Assembly (NCBI GenBank): GCA_039028975.1
Contig: JBCCHB010000082.1
Location: 1-64,000, forward strand
Reading direction: 5' to 3'
Origin: JAHBNG01 sp039028975
GTDB lineage: Bacteria > Chloroflexota > Anaerolineae > Caldilineales > Caldilineaceae
DNA length: 64,000 nucleotides
This document shows, in pieces, positions 43,090-51,202 of the stretch. Numbering within the stretch: the first letter of the stretch is position 1; every line of letters begins with the position of its first letter. Made by a program: the position numbers and the translations under genes. The notes below the pieces were generated by a model, which was given only the letters and a program-made list of their open reading frames with translations, did no database searches and was not told the DNA's origin.

Positions 43090-43845
43090 TTAACGAAACA
43101 GATCCTTCTCGGGCGGACGGATGATTGATTGAATTGTCGCTTCCTCATCACGGACCCACTCGAAGCCACGAATTACGGAAATAGGAATGCGGGATGTATT
43201 TCCCTTGACTAGTTCCGCTGCACCAGCCAGCTCATCAGCCACGCAGAGAGCTTGGACTCGAAACTCATAGCCGTGAGGATCTTGCTGACCTATGTAGCTT
43301 GTTACTGGTTGGAACCCTGCGATGCCGATGGCAATGTCTGTTTGCCCTTCGCGCCACGGCCGACCGAATGTATCTGATATGATGACCCCAATGTCCAGGC
43401 CATGCTCACCTAATTCATCTCGTATGCGTTTAGCACTAGCATCTGGATCAATGGGTAGTAAAAGCGCACGTCCTAGCGCCCCAGTACTGGTCTGATCCAC
43501 ACCACTATTGGCACAAATAAATCCATGATGGGTCTCTGTAATAAGAACCGGGCCTGCTTGCCTTACTATTCGCTTTGACTCTTGCAGCACGATTTCAACA
43601 ACAGCGGGATCCTTGTCCCATTGATCTGCCCAGCTCTTGGCAAACGGAGAAGGTATAACTGACGAGAGCTCTACGGCGCGTCCTTCGGCTTTGGAGACGA
43701 TCTTGGATGTTACGACGAGGATATCTCCGTCTCGAAGACCGCCCATAGAATCGCTGGCACTAAGGACGACTTGGGCTAAGTCCATTCCAGAAAGCACTTC
43801 CCCAATTCCCGTGATAGGAAAAATTTCAACAGGTCGAATGTTCAA
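43090..43845 (-). CDS. cofE: Coenzyme F420-0:L-glutamate ligase
   Basis: A 251-residue CofE-type enzyme, which adds gamma-linked glutamates to F420-0 using GTP in the last steps of coenzyme F420 synthesis. Family landmarks are IFPITGIGEV at the start, GDILVVTSKIVSKAEGR, a metal-binding segment HHGFICANSGVDQTST, and ISDTFGRPWREGQTDIAIGI. The single-domain form is the archaeal/Chloroflexota type rather than the longer FbiB of actinobacteria. The start appears to be TTG at 43845 with AGGA about 8 nt upstream. No other F420 genes are in the window. Confidence 0.93.
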   Translation of the reverse strand: MNIRPVEIFPITGIGEVLSGMDLAQVVLSASDSMGGLRDGDILVVTSKIVSKAEGRAVELSSVIPSPFAKSWADQWDKDPAVVEIVLQESKRIVRQAGPVLITETHHGFICANSGVDQTSTGALGRALLLPIDPDASAKRIRDELGEHGLDIGVIISDTFGRPWREGQTDIAIGIAGFQPVTSYIGQQDPHGYEFRVQALCVADELAGAAELVKGNTSRIPISVIRGFEWVRDEEATIQSIIRPPEKDLFR

Positions 43846-43922
43846 TGGTCAATCCTATTTCTATATTTTGATCGCTCAATTATGTGAGATACTGGATTTA
43901 CTTCGATAGCTTAGCCACACCA

Positions 43923-44309
43923 TCAACTGAACCAAGCAACAATGCAACTGCTAATGAGCATAACAATGGTGGTTGGTGCCCAGAGTATACGCTCCCATTT
44001 GCTGGGTGTAATGACATTTAAGATGGCGCCTAAAGCGCTATATGCCACGACCACCCAAATAAGTCTTTGTGACAAGCTAAACCAATTAGGTAAGATGACA
44101 CCAGCCTTTGTTAGTACAATGATGCCGAATAATACAAGAATCATCATTTGAACAATAGCGACCACGCGCATATTCGGTGGTAAACGGCCAGGAAACTTTC
44201 CACCCATGGCCAGCTTGCCCCAAGGCATTCCAATAGCCAGCGCTAATTGAAAGAGGCTGGCTAATATGATGCAGAATACAAAGAGTTGTGCAGAGATAAG
44301 TGTAGCCAT
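43923..44309 (-). CDS. Small integral membrane protein, unknown
   Basis: A 128-residue protein with about four transmembrane helices (ISAQLFVFCIILASLFQLAL, VVAIVQMMILVLFGIIVLTK, RLIWVVVAYSALGAILNVIT, TTIVMLISSCIVAWF). A conserved-looking loop MPWGKLAMGGKFPGRLPPNM follows the first helix. I recall similar small membrane proteins with this loop but no function. The ATG lies at 44309, with a weak ribosome binding site. Confidence 0.7.
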   Translation of the reverse strand: MATLISAQLFVFCIILASLFQLALAIGMPWGKLAMGGKFPGRLPPNMRVVAIVQMMILVLFGIIVLTKAGVILPNWFSLSQRLIWVVVAYSALGAILNVITPSKWERILWAPTTIVMLISSCIVAWFS

Positions 44310-44349
44310 AGTATAGTAGTCTGGCTCCGTAACGGATTGGATAATCCGA

Positions 44350-44511
44350 CTAATTGATCAAGCTCAAACTGCTGTATAGACCGTAGACCAACATGAGCCG
44401 CGAGCCAACCGAAAAGATAGGACGCATTAGACTATTCGATTGGACTAATGAAGCCCACGCTGCCAAGGAGAGCCCTACAGCAAAAATGAGGACGACGAAC
44501 TGAAAGCGATA
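44350..44511 (-). pseudogene. Possible membrane-protein gene fragment
   Basis: The minus strand is open for about 53 codons ending at TAG (44350-44352). It reads FQFVVLIFAVGLSLAAWASL, then LMRPIFSVGSRLMLVYGLYS; this looks like real membrane protein but has an upstream in-frame stop and no start. It may be the 3' tail of a lost gene. Low confidence. Confidence 0.35.
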
Positions 44512-44545
44512 TTAGAAAGCGATTAGATTCGCAATGCCGGCATAG

Positions 44546-45715
44546 TTACGGATAGACGACCAATCCTGTTCGCTGTTTCTCAATTAATTCCCAATTGTAT
44601 GTGACGCCAAGCCCTGGCCCCTCTGGCACGTTGACGCAGCCATTTTCATCGACTGCTTCTAAGCTATCATCATAGCCATCTATATAGAGATCCGCGTTAA
44701 TGCCAGGCACCTTGGGGTGAACCAACCCCATTTCGTAGTAGTTACTGTTGCGGATCGCAGCCATTAGGTGACGTTGGGCTGGCCCTGGCGCGTGAACCTC
44801 TGCATCCACACCAAACCCTTCCGCAATGTGAGCAACCTTCATGCCACCTGTTATTCCACAATCATAAACGGGATCGACGCGTAAAAAGTCAGTGGCCTCA
44901 GCGACCAGGAAATCTGCCTTGGGTTCTATACCACGAACATGTTCACACTGTAAAATCGGTGTCTTGATCATCTGGCGCAGCTTGCGGTGAGCATATTGGG
45001 AGACGCCACCATCCTTAAATGGATCTTCCAGCCACATAAAACCAGCCTCGTCGCAAGCCCGACCTACCTTGAGGGCATCGGAAAAAGTATTGTACTCACA
45101 TGCTGGATCGATGAGTAAATCCATACGTCCCCCCACACGTTTACCCACCTCTAGCACGTTGGCTACTTCTTGGGAGATGGGGGCATCACCCCAGCCATGA
45201 ATCTTGAAAGCTGGATAGCCCATTTCCAGACATTGTTCGGCAAAGTCGGCAAATGCTTCCGGGGAACTCAATCCGTCGGGCTGATAGTCACCATGATAGG
45301 TGCTGGCATAAGCCGGCAATTTGGTACGCCAGCCACCCAGGAGTTCATAAACGGGTGCGTTATAGTACTTTCCCGCAATATCCCACAGACAAATGTCCAC
45401 TAGCCCCATGCTCATTTTGTCGTACTTACGCAGGGCACGCTTGACATCATTGTAGATCTTTTCCCGCTCTAAGGCATTTTTACCAATGAGGTAGCTGGCA
45501 TAGAGGCGCAATTCGCCATACTCGGCTGGGCCACCACCAATCAAGATGCCGTCTATGCCTTGGTCCGTTTCGATTTTGAGGGCATAGCGGGAGGCTTTGC
45601 GCTTGGCACCGGGTTCATAGACGCTATTAAAGCCATTATAGTCGCCTCCTAGTTCGGTAATCTCAAACCAGAATTCGTGGATCTCAATGCGGGTGATGAT
45701 GGGTTTGTTTGTCAT
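44546..45715 (-). CDS. Mandelate racemase/muconate lactonizing enzyme-family protein
   Basis: A 389-residue enolase-superfamily enzyme. The N-terminal capping domain is followed by a barrel. Metal ligands are likely Asp in LLIDPAC, Glu in MWLEDPF and Glu in LQCEHVRG. The KxK end of the second strand is KIH (AFKIHGW), which differs from mandelate racemase and points to an acid-sugar dehydratase-like or unassigned branch; the His in VHAPG may act as base. AGGAGG precedes the ATG. It is divergent from the sugar ABC importer, consistent with a role in sugar-acid use, but the substrate is not identifiable. Confidence 0.92.
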   Translation of the reverse strand: MTNKPIITRIEIHEFWFEITELGGDYNGFNSVYEPGAKRKASRYALKIETDQGIDGILIGGGPAEYGELRLYASYLIGKNALEREKIYNDVKRALRKYDKMSMGLVDICLWDIAGKYYNAPVYELLGGWRTKLPAYASTYHGDYQPDGLSSPEAFADFAEQCLEMGYPAFKIHGWGDAPISQEVANVLEVGKRVGGRMDLLIDPACEYNTFSDALKVGRACDEAGFMWLEDPFKDGGVSQYAHRKLRQMIKTPILQCEHVRGIEPKADFLVAEATDFLRVDPVYDCGITGGMKVAHIAEGFGVDAEVHAPGPAQRHLMAAIRNSNYYEMGLVHPKVPGINADLYIDGYDDSLEAVDENGCVNVPEGPGLGVTYNWELIEKQRTGLVVYP

Positions 45716-45892
45716 GGTTCCTCCTGGATATTCACGTTAGTAGGAGCATTGAATTATACTCAGTAGATTGCAGCGGAGCAAACAACTCCTGATGTCATTG
45801 CCTTTCAGGCGCGTTCGCATCTGAGGTTGCTTCACCTAACAGTACGATCGACTGGTACTTAGCACCGTCACAATTTAGAAAATTTTGGTCAG

Positions 45893-45921
45893 TTTACAAA
45901 GAATTCGTTTACTGTTACAAT
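45893..45921 (+). promoter_or_regulatory. Candidate sigma70-type promoter of the sugar importer
   Basis: TTTACA (45893-45898) and TACAAT (45916-45921) are separated by 17 bp. It lies about 290 nt before the binding-protein start at 46216, leaving a long leader without a riboswitch I could recognise. Confidence 0.5.
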
Positions 45922-46215
45922 AGCGCGTATGAGCATTTTTGATGTAGCTTCTTAGGAATGGGAATGGAATACTTGTAAGATTTACAGGGCCATGCCTACA
46001 TAAACACACAAGTTATCTACGTCTTTCTCAATATCAGGTAGATGATCCATTTAAGCTGATTTGTCGCTCCCAATCAGTCAGCTACTCTTATCTCCCACAA
46101 TATCCTTGTTCCCAAGATTGTTATCCCATGACCAAAATCTGAATAAGTTATCTGTCGTAGTAGCCAAAACTTGGCAAACGCAGTTCTTGATTTGCGATTC
46201 AAAGGAGGATCCAAA
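45922..46215 (+). other. Long leader before the sugar-binding lipoprotein gene
   Basis: About 290 bases between the candidate promoter and the GTG start. No open frame, strong stem-loop or known riboswitch signature was recognised. AAAGGAGG near 46201-46208 is the ribosome binding site. Confidence 0.4.
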
Positions 46216-47583
46216 GTGACTCAGAAACTGACGCGACGTACTTTTATGAAGCAGGCAGGATTGGCTGGTATTGGCTTAGCTTTAGCAAGTTGTGCAACCC
46301 CTGCTGCTCAGCCAGCAGCCTCTTCAGACGAAGCAGGCGCGCCATCCCAATACAAAGTGACAGAGATCATTGCTCCCTCTTGGTGGGCACCCCACGAGAT
46401 TGAAGGCGCAGAAGCCTCCTTTAACTCTACCTTCAAAGAGCAGACGGGCCTGACGGTCAAGTATGACTTTATCGGCTCTGACTTCGATGCCAAAGTCTTC
46501 ACCAACTTGGCCAGCGGCACTCCCTATGATGTGATTACCTTCAATGCTGATCGGGTTCCCCAATATCTGGAGCGGGGCATCCTACGCTCCATTGACGATC
46601 TGGTGGAGCGGGATGGCTATGACCTCTCCAACTTTGTGGACGGTGCGTTAGAGCAGTGGACCCATGACGGCGAGCTCTATGGCCTGACTGCGGATATGGG
46701 ATCCTTCCACTGTTACTTTAACAAAGCCCTCTTTGAGGCGGCTGGTTTGGAAGCACCAAGTCCACTCGATGATTGGTCTTGGGACGATCTACTAGAGTGG
46801 AGTAAAGCCCTGACGGTACGTGATGGAGATCAGATTACCCAATATGGCTTTGCTGCTGACACCAACTGGAACTGGGAAATCTGGCCCAATACAAATGGTG
46901 AATATGTCTTTGATGAGGGCATAACCAAATCTCTACTGGATAGCGATGCAGCCATTCAAGCGTACGATTTTTATCAGAGCCTGATGTATGAAGAGAACGT
47001 TGCTGTGAAGCCAGGTTCTATCCAGACTGGGGTCAACGAATTATTCCTAGCAGGTCAATTGGCCATCATGATGAACGGTACATGGCAGGTTGGCTGGTTG
47101 CGCAGCAAGAAGGAGGAAGTCTCCTTTAACTGGGATGTGGGTGTACAGCCCTATGGTTCGGCTGTGGGTGCTGACGGATGGCTTGTCCCCAACTTTACCG
47201 CGGGTTGGGTGATCCCCAATAATGCGCCAGATGTGGATGCAAGCTGGGAAGCGGTCAAGTTCTATGCTGGCGATACCTTTGCTGAGGATGTTATGTTTAC
47301 GGCCCTTTCTGGTCTACCCACAACCAAGAGCGCGTTGGATGGTGCATGGTATGCCCAATGGCCCGACAATCCACCAGAGGGGTTGACGCCTGAGTTCTAC
47401 GGCAAACTGCTCGAACATGGCGCGCCACGCCGTCACCTTCGTTTCGATCTTGGGTCAGAAGTTAACGCCAGTATGAATAAATTAGAGCTAATCTATTCCA
47501 ACGAGGAAGAACCAGCCAACCTACTGCCAGGTCTAGCAGAGGAAGTCAATGCAGGATTGGCAACGCGACCATGGAATAGTTAA
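46216..47583 (+). CDS. Sugar ABC transporter substrate-binding lipoprotein (family 1)
   Basis: A 455-residue extracellular sugar-binding protein. The N-terminus has LTRRTFMKQAGLAGIGLALA followed by a lipobox (LASC), a twin-arginine-type lipoprotein signal. Body motifs typical of family 1 receptors include FTNLASGTPYDVITFNADRV, DDLVERDGYDLSNF and GQLAIMMNGTWQVGWL. I start at GTG 46216 because of its strong AAAGGAGG; an upstream in-frame extension lacks any signal role. It is the receptor for the permeases at 48984 and 49864. The sugar cannot be told. Confidence 0.94.
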   Translation: MTQKLTRRTFMKQAGLAGIGLALASCATPAAQPAASSDEAGAPSQYKVTEIIAPSWWAPHEIEGAEASFNSTFKEQTGLTVKYDFIGSDFDAKVFTNLASGTPYDVITFNADRVPQYLERGILRSIDDLVERDGYDLSNFVDGALEQWTHDGELYGLTADMGSFHCYFNKALFEAAGLEAPSPLDDWSWDDLLEWSKALTVRDGDQITQYGFAADTNWNWEIWPNTNGEYVFDEGITKSLLDSDAAIQAYDFYQSLMYEENVAVKPGSIQTGVNELFLAGQLAIMMNGTWQVGWLRSKKEEVSFNWDVGVQPYGSAVGADGWLVPNFTAGWVIPNNAPDVDASWEAVKFYAGDTFAEDVMFTALSGLPTTKSALDGAWYAQWPDNPPEGLTPEFYGKLLEHGAPRRHLRFDLGSEVNASMNKLELIYSNEEEPANLLPGLAEEVNAGLATRPWNS

Positions 47584-47594
47584 TAGGCAGTTCC

Positions 47595-47662
47595 GCAAAA
47601 GTCGCACACATGTCTATACCGGCACGGGATGTGCTCCCTGGACGGTTGTGTGTGACTTTTGC
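47595..47662 (+). terminator. Long hairpin after the sugar-binding protein gene
   Basis: gcaaaagtcgcacaca (47595-47610) pairs with tgtgtgtgacttttgc (47647-47662) with one mismatch. Inside, ggcac and gtgct can also pair. No strong T-run follows. It probably stabilises the binding-protein message or reduces read-through into the next genes; it may equally be a dispersed repeat. Confidence 0.55.
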
Positions 47663-47679
47663 ACTATTGCAGAAAACCC

Positions 47680-48424
47680 ATGACACCAGAAGAAAAATTT
47701 ATGTTTGCTGCAAGGCTACCTTGTGGTTAAAGATGTACTGACATCAACGGCGGTGGCTGCAATGAATGCCCAGGCTGATGATGCCTTTCCTGCCAGCGGC
47801 AATGATGAAGAGGACAAATTTCGCCGTACCAGCTACGTTTCTCGATGGGGACCAGATTTTCAGAATCTGATTGACCATCCAAAGATGCTGCCTTATCTAG
47901 TCGGGTTGCTTGGCCCCAAAGTACGGGTCGACCATGACTACTGCATCTTTATGAACAAAGGAGCCTCACGTGGACGTCTCCATGGTGGAGAAACTGACCG
48001 TGCTGGCGATCACTGGTATAAATACAGAGATGGTGTGATGCGCTATGGCCTAACGGTGGTGACCTTCTTTCTGAGCGAGGCAGCAGAGGGAGACGGAGGT
48101 TTTTGTTGCATTCCTGGCAGCCATAAAAGCAACTTTGTGGATAGCTTGCCAGAGGATGTGCGCCATTATGAACGTGTGCCTCATTATGTGTTACAGCCCG
48201 CGGTAGAGGCGGGTGATGCGCTCATCTTTACAGAAGCGTTGATGCACGGGACAATGCGCTGGACGGCCAGTCACGAGCGCCGCGCCTTGCTCTATAAGTA
48301 CAGCCCAGGCCATTCAGCTTGGTCACAAGCGTATTACAATCCTGCTGACTACCCAAATGCCACAGAGCAACAGATACGCATGATGGCACCACCGTCGGTG
48401 GGAAGATGGCCTGATACGGTATAG
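47680..48424 (+). CDS. PhyH-family protein with apparent early frameshift and non-canonical iron site
   Basis: A PhyH-like protein of about 248 residues. An ATG at 47680 gives MTPEEKFMF, the expected opening, but the remaining family sequence LQGYLVVKDVLTSTAVAAM is in the +1 frame, so one extra base lies near 47707. Otherwise translation must begin at TTG 47705. The iron-site motif reads LHGGE (HGG at 47981-47989), not HxD; the distal His is in LMHGTMRW, with Arg downstream. The context is the sugar importer, between receptor and RidA. The stop overlaps the next gene's GTG by one base. Confidence 0.8.
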
Positions 48425-48861
48425 TGTTTGATGAGTTATTTCGCATGATAGACAGTTTTAATCCATCGAGTGTATGGACATCATTTGGCGCATTTTCGAT
48501 GGGCGTTATGCAAGGGACCGGTCAGGTCGTACATCTCAAAGGACAAGTCTCTCTAGATATAGAGGGCCAAATTGTAGGCCAAGACGATATGCGAGCACAA
48601 ACCCACAAAGCGTTGCAGAATATTCAAGCCGTTCTAGCAAGTGTGGGTGGAGAGATGCAGGATATCTTTTCGCTTACGCACTTTGTGACGGACATTGAAG
48701 CGTTCATGCAAACGGGGGATGTACGACTCAATTTTTTTGCAGAGCCGTTTCCAGTTACAACAACTGTTCAAGTCGTTCGGTTGTATGATCCTGACCTTTT
48801 GGTAGAAATTACGGCTATCGCAGAGATCCCCCGAGGGCGCTTCAAACATCCTGAAAAGTAA
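48424..48861 (+). CDS. RidA/YjgF-family protein
   Basis: A 145-residue RidA-type trimeric enzyme fold. Landmarks are VVHLKGQVSLDIEGQIVGQD, MRAQTHKALQNIQAVLASVG (the family helix) and VQVVRLYDPDLLVEITAIAE at the end. The catalytic Arg expected before the last strands is replaced by VQVVRLYDP-type sequence, so deaminase activity on 2-aminoacrylate is uncertain. GTG at 48424 overlaps the PhyH stop (TAGTG), so the two are coupled. It could act on intermediates of the sugar/amine pathway served by this cluster. Confidence 0.86.
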   Translation: MFDELFRMIDSFNPSSVWTSFGAFSMGVMQGTGQVVHLKGQVSLDIEGQIVGQDDMRAQTHKALQNIQAVLASVGGEMQDIFSLTHFVTDIEAFMQTGDVRLNFFAEPFPVTTTVQVVRLYDPDLLVEITAIAEIPRGRFKHPEK

Positions 48862-48870
48862 CCATCTCAG

Positions 48871-48949
48871 CTCCGTTTGAAAACAGGTGTTGGGTCTCTT
48901 TGGAAGAACTTGGGAAAACACCTGTTTTCAAAATGACCGCAGTATAATA
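48871..48949. repeat. Dispersed hairpin element, copy 1
   Basis: tttgaaaacaggtgtt (48876-48891) and aacacctgttttcaaa (48917-48932) form a perfect 16-bp stem with a 25-nt loop, followed by atgaccgcagtataataa. The end sequences recur at 58661-58838. It lies between RidA and the sugar permease genes. Confidence 0.75.
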
Positions 48950-48983
48950 AATCAACTTGGCAGAATTTGAATAGAGTGGAATT

Positions 48984-49877
48984 ATGTTAGGTCGTACCTC
49001 CAGACGTCGTTTCTATGAAAATCTCAGTGGGTGGCTCTTTATTGCTCCGCTATGGCTATGGGTTCTTGCCTTTACGGCTTACCCGCTTGTAGACTCGTTG
49101 CGTCTCAGCTTTCGCAAATGGAACCCGCTTGGGTTGGATGAATACGTTGGATTGGCCAACTATCAAGAGTTGGCTGGTGATTGGGTCTTTTGGCTGGCCT
49201 ATAAGAACGCCCTGTACTATGCGTTGCTGACCATTCCGGCTGGATTGATATGGGGTGTTGCCGTGGCACTGGCGCTGCAGAACATTCGCTGGCGGGCATT
49301 TTTACGCGCACTCTACTTCATGCCAACTGTTACCTCTAGTGTTGCCATTGCCATCTTCTGGGCGCTCATTTTTCAGGTTGACTATGGCCTTCTCAATAAC
49401 TTCTTGGGGTTCTTTGGTGTGGAAGGGCCAAATTGGTTAGGTCATACATCTTGGGCGTTGCCGTCGGTTTCGTTGGTAGTGGTTTGGATGGGGACAGGCT
49501 ACTGGATGGTTATCTTTCTGGCTGCGCTGCTGGACATTCCCCAGGATTACATCGACGCGGCCAAGGTGGATGGGGCTTCGTTCTGGCAAGGCTTTCGCTA
49601 CGTTACGTTGCCATTGCTCACACCATCTATCTTCTTCTATATCACTAGCGGTCTGATCACAGTCTGGCTACAATTTGAGATCGTCTATGTAATGACGAGT
49701 GGTGGTCCAGCCAATTCGACCCTGATGCCAGCCGTTCACCTTTATACCGAAGCGTGGTCACGTCTACGGATGGGATATGCCTCATCCATTGCCTGGGTAA
49801 TGGCCGTCATTATTTTCGCTCTGACAGCCATTCATTTTTTCCTGGCACGAAAGTGGGTTCACTATGATTTCCGATAG
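48984..49877 (+). CDS. Sugar ABC transporter permease, MalF-like
   Basis: A 297-residue permease with six helices (first WLFIAPLWLWVLAFTAYPLV). The EAA loop is AALLDIPQDYIDAAKVDGAS, typical of sugar permeases. ATG 48984 is preceded by GAGTGG. Its end overlaps the next permease start by 14 bp, so the two are co-translated. With the lipoprotein at 46216 it forms a sugar importer whose ATPase must be encoded elsewhere. Confidence 0.94.
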   Translation: MLGRTSRRRFYENLSGWLFIAPLWLWVLAFTAYPLVDSLRLSFRKWNPLGLDEYVGLANYQELAGDWVFWLAYKNALYYALLTIPAGLIWGVAVALALQNIRWRAFLRALYFMPTVTSSVAIAIFWALIFQVDYGLLNNFLGFFGVEGPNWLGHTSWALPSVSLVVVWMGTGYWMVIFLAALLDIPQDYIDAAKVDGASFWQGFRYVTLPLLTPSIFFYITSGLITVWLQFEIVYVMTSGGPANSTLMPAVHLYTEAWSRLRMGYASSIAWVMAVIIFALTAIHFFLARKWVHYDFR

Positions 49878-50760
49878 CTCTACAGCTGTAGGGCAGCCTT
49901 TGAGGCAACAGCAGGTTCATGGTAGCAAGCCTCTCTGGGCAGCCATGCGCACTGGGCTTGCCTATCTCTTCATCATCGCCGGGGCACTCTTTACAGCCAT
50001 GCCCTTCGTATGGATGTTTCTCAGCTCATTTAAGGGGCAGGCTGATATTGCCGCCATTCCACTGCGTTGGTTACCCACTATTTGGCGACCAGAGAATTAC
50101 TCGATGATTTGGGAGTTAATGCCCTTCACCCGCTTCTATTTGAACAGCACCATCATTGCCGTGAGCCAAACGCTGGGCGTGCTGCTAACGGCTTCGTTGG
50201 GGGCTTATGGTTTTGCGCGCATCAACTTTTATGGACGCAACACAGCCTTTCTACTCTACTTAGGCACAATTATGATCCCAGGCTGGGTGACGCTGATTCC
50301 GGTCTTCAAGATAATCCGCGATCTTGGCTGGCTGAATACGTATCAAGGGATGATTGTGCCTGGGCTAACCAGCGCCATGGCCACCTTTCTGCTGCGCCAG
50401 TTTTTTATGACCATTCCATCTGAGTTAGAAGACGCAGCCTTTATTGATGGCGCTAACCGACTGCGCATCTATTGGCAGATCGTCATGCCGTTAGCTCGGC
50501 CAGCACTGCTTACCGTGGGGCTGATCACCTTTATGGGTAGTTGGAATAGTTTGCTATGGCCTCTAGTTGTGGCCCAAAGTGAAGAGATGCAGACCTTACC
50601 ATTGGGGTTGGCTCGCTTGGCTCTCTCTGGTGGTTGGGTGCGCATTGAATGGGGCGCGCTGATGGCGGCGACCCTACTGTCAATTTTGCCGATTATGGTA
50701 ATTTATGTTTTCTTACAGAACTATTTCATCCGCGGAATTGCCATGTCTGGGTTGAAGTGA
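49864..50760 (+). CDS. Sugar ABC transporter permease, MalG-like
   Basis: A 298-residue permease. The first helix is GLAYLFIIAGALFTAMPFVW, and SSFKGQADIAAIPLRWLP is a typical early loop. The EAA-type loop is PSELEDAAFIDGANRLRIYW. It ends FIRGIAMSGLK, the common end of this family. ATG at 49864 overlaps the MalF-like gene by 14 bp. It is the last gene of the cluster; an IS630-type remnant follows. Confidence 0.94.
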   Translation: MISDSSTAVGQPLRQQQVHGSKPLWAAMRTGLAYLFIIAGALFTAMPFVWMFLSSFKGQADIAAIPLRWLPTIWRPENYSMIWELMPFTRFYLNSTIIAVSQTLGVLLTASLGAYGFARINFYGRNTAFLLYLGTIMIPGWVTLIPVFKIIRDLGWLNTYQGMIVPGLTSAMATFLLRQFFMTIPSELEDAAFIDGANRLRIYWQIVMPLARPALLTVGLITFMGSWNSLLWPLVVAQSEEMQTLPLGLARLALSGGWVRIEWGALMAATLLSILPIMVIYVFLQNYFIRGIAMSGLK

Positions 50761-50774
50761 TGTAGTTATTTACT

Positions 50775-51190
50775 TATTGTTCTGGGGGAATGACCCAGTA
50801 CGTCACCATGCGCTTGGTTATGCCATTTTTTTTACGTCTGTCGCACAGTCTTTGGCGAAATGCTATCGACGATTTCCAACGTGACTAATTCATCGGCCAA
50901 GAGTTGGAGGGTCTATTTACCATAGCCTGACGGCGGCTGCCCGAGGCGCATGGCGATTAACTTTGCTTTCCCCTCCCCATCTAGTTGGGGATGTCTTGGG
51001 GGGTGCTCCCGTTTTTTGCCATTGAGGGCCACATCGAACCCTTCCACCACCAGCCGTTGGCGCAGCTTTTCTACCGTGCGCATTCGACAATTAAAGGCTT
51101 CCGCAATTTTTTTGTGGCTCCACCTGGGGCCTTCGGCATCTGCTTTCAACAGCATTTGGGCCCGACACAGATTGTTTGGTTAAACCATGA
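50775..51190 (-). pseudogene. IS630-family transposase remnant
   Basis: The minus-strand frame reads NNLCRAQMLLKADAEGPRWS, KKIAEAFNCRMRTVEKLRQR and DGEGKAKLIAMRLGQPPSGY, the helix-turn-helix start of IS630-type transposases. A TAG then interrupts, after which LQLLADELVTLEIVDSISPKTVR continues in the same frame. A final NGITKRMVTYWVIPPEQ appears in a shifted frame, all as in the family. The DDE catalytic half is missing. No terminal inverted repeats were found. It is a dead fragment. Confidence 0.85.
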
Positions 51191-51202
51191 AAAGCAAACT
51201 GT

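Noticed and set aside
50775..51190. Intact IS630 insertion sequence
   Set aside because: It has an internal stop, a frameshift, no DDE catalytic half and no terminal inverted repeats.
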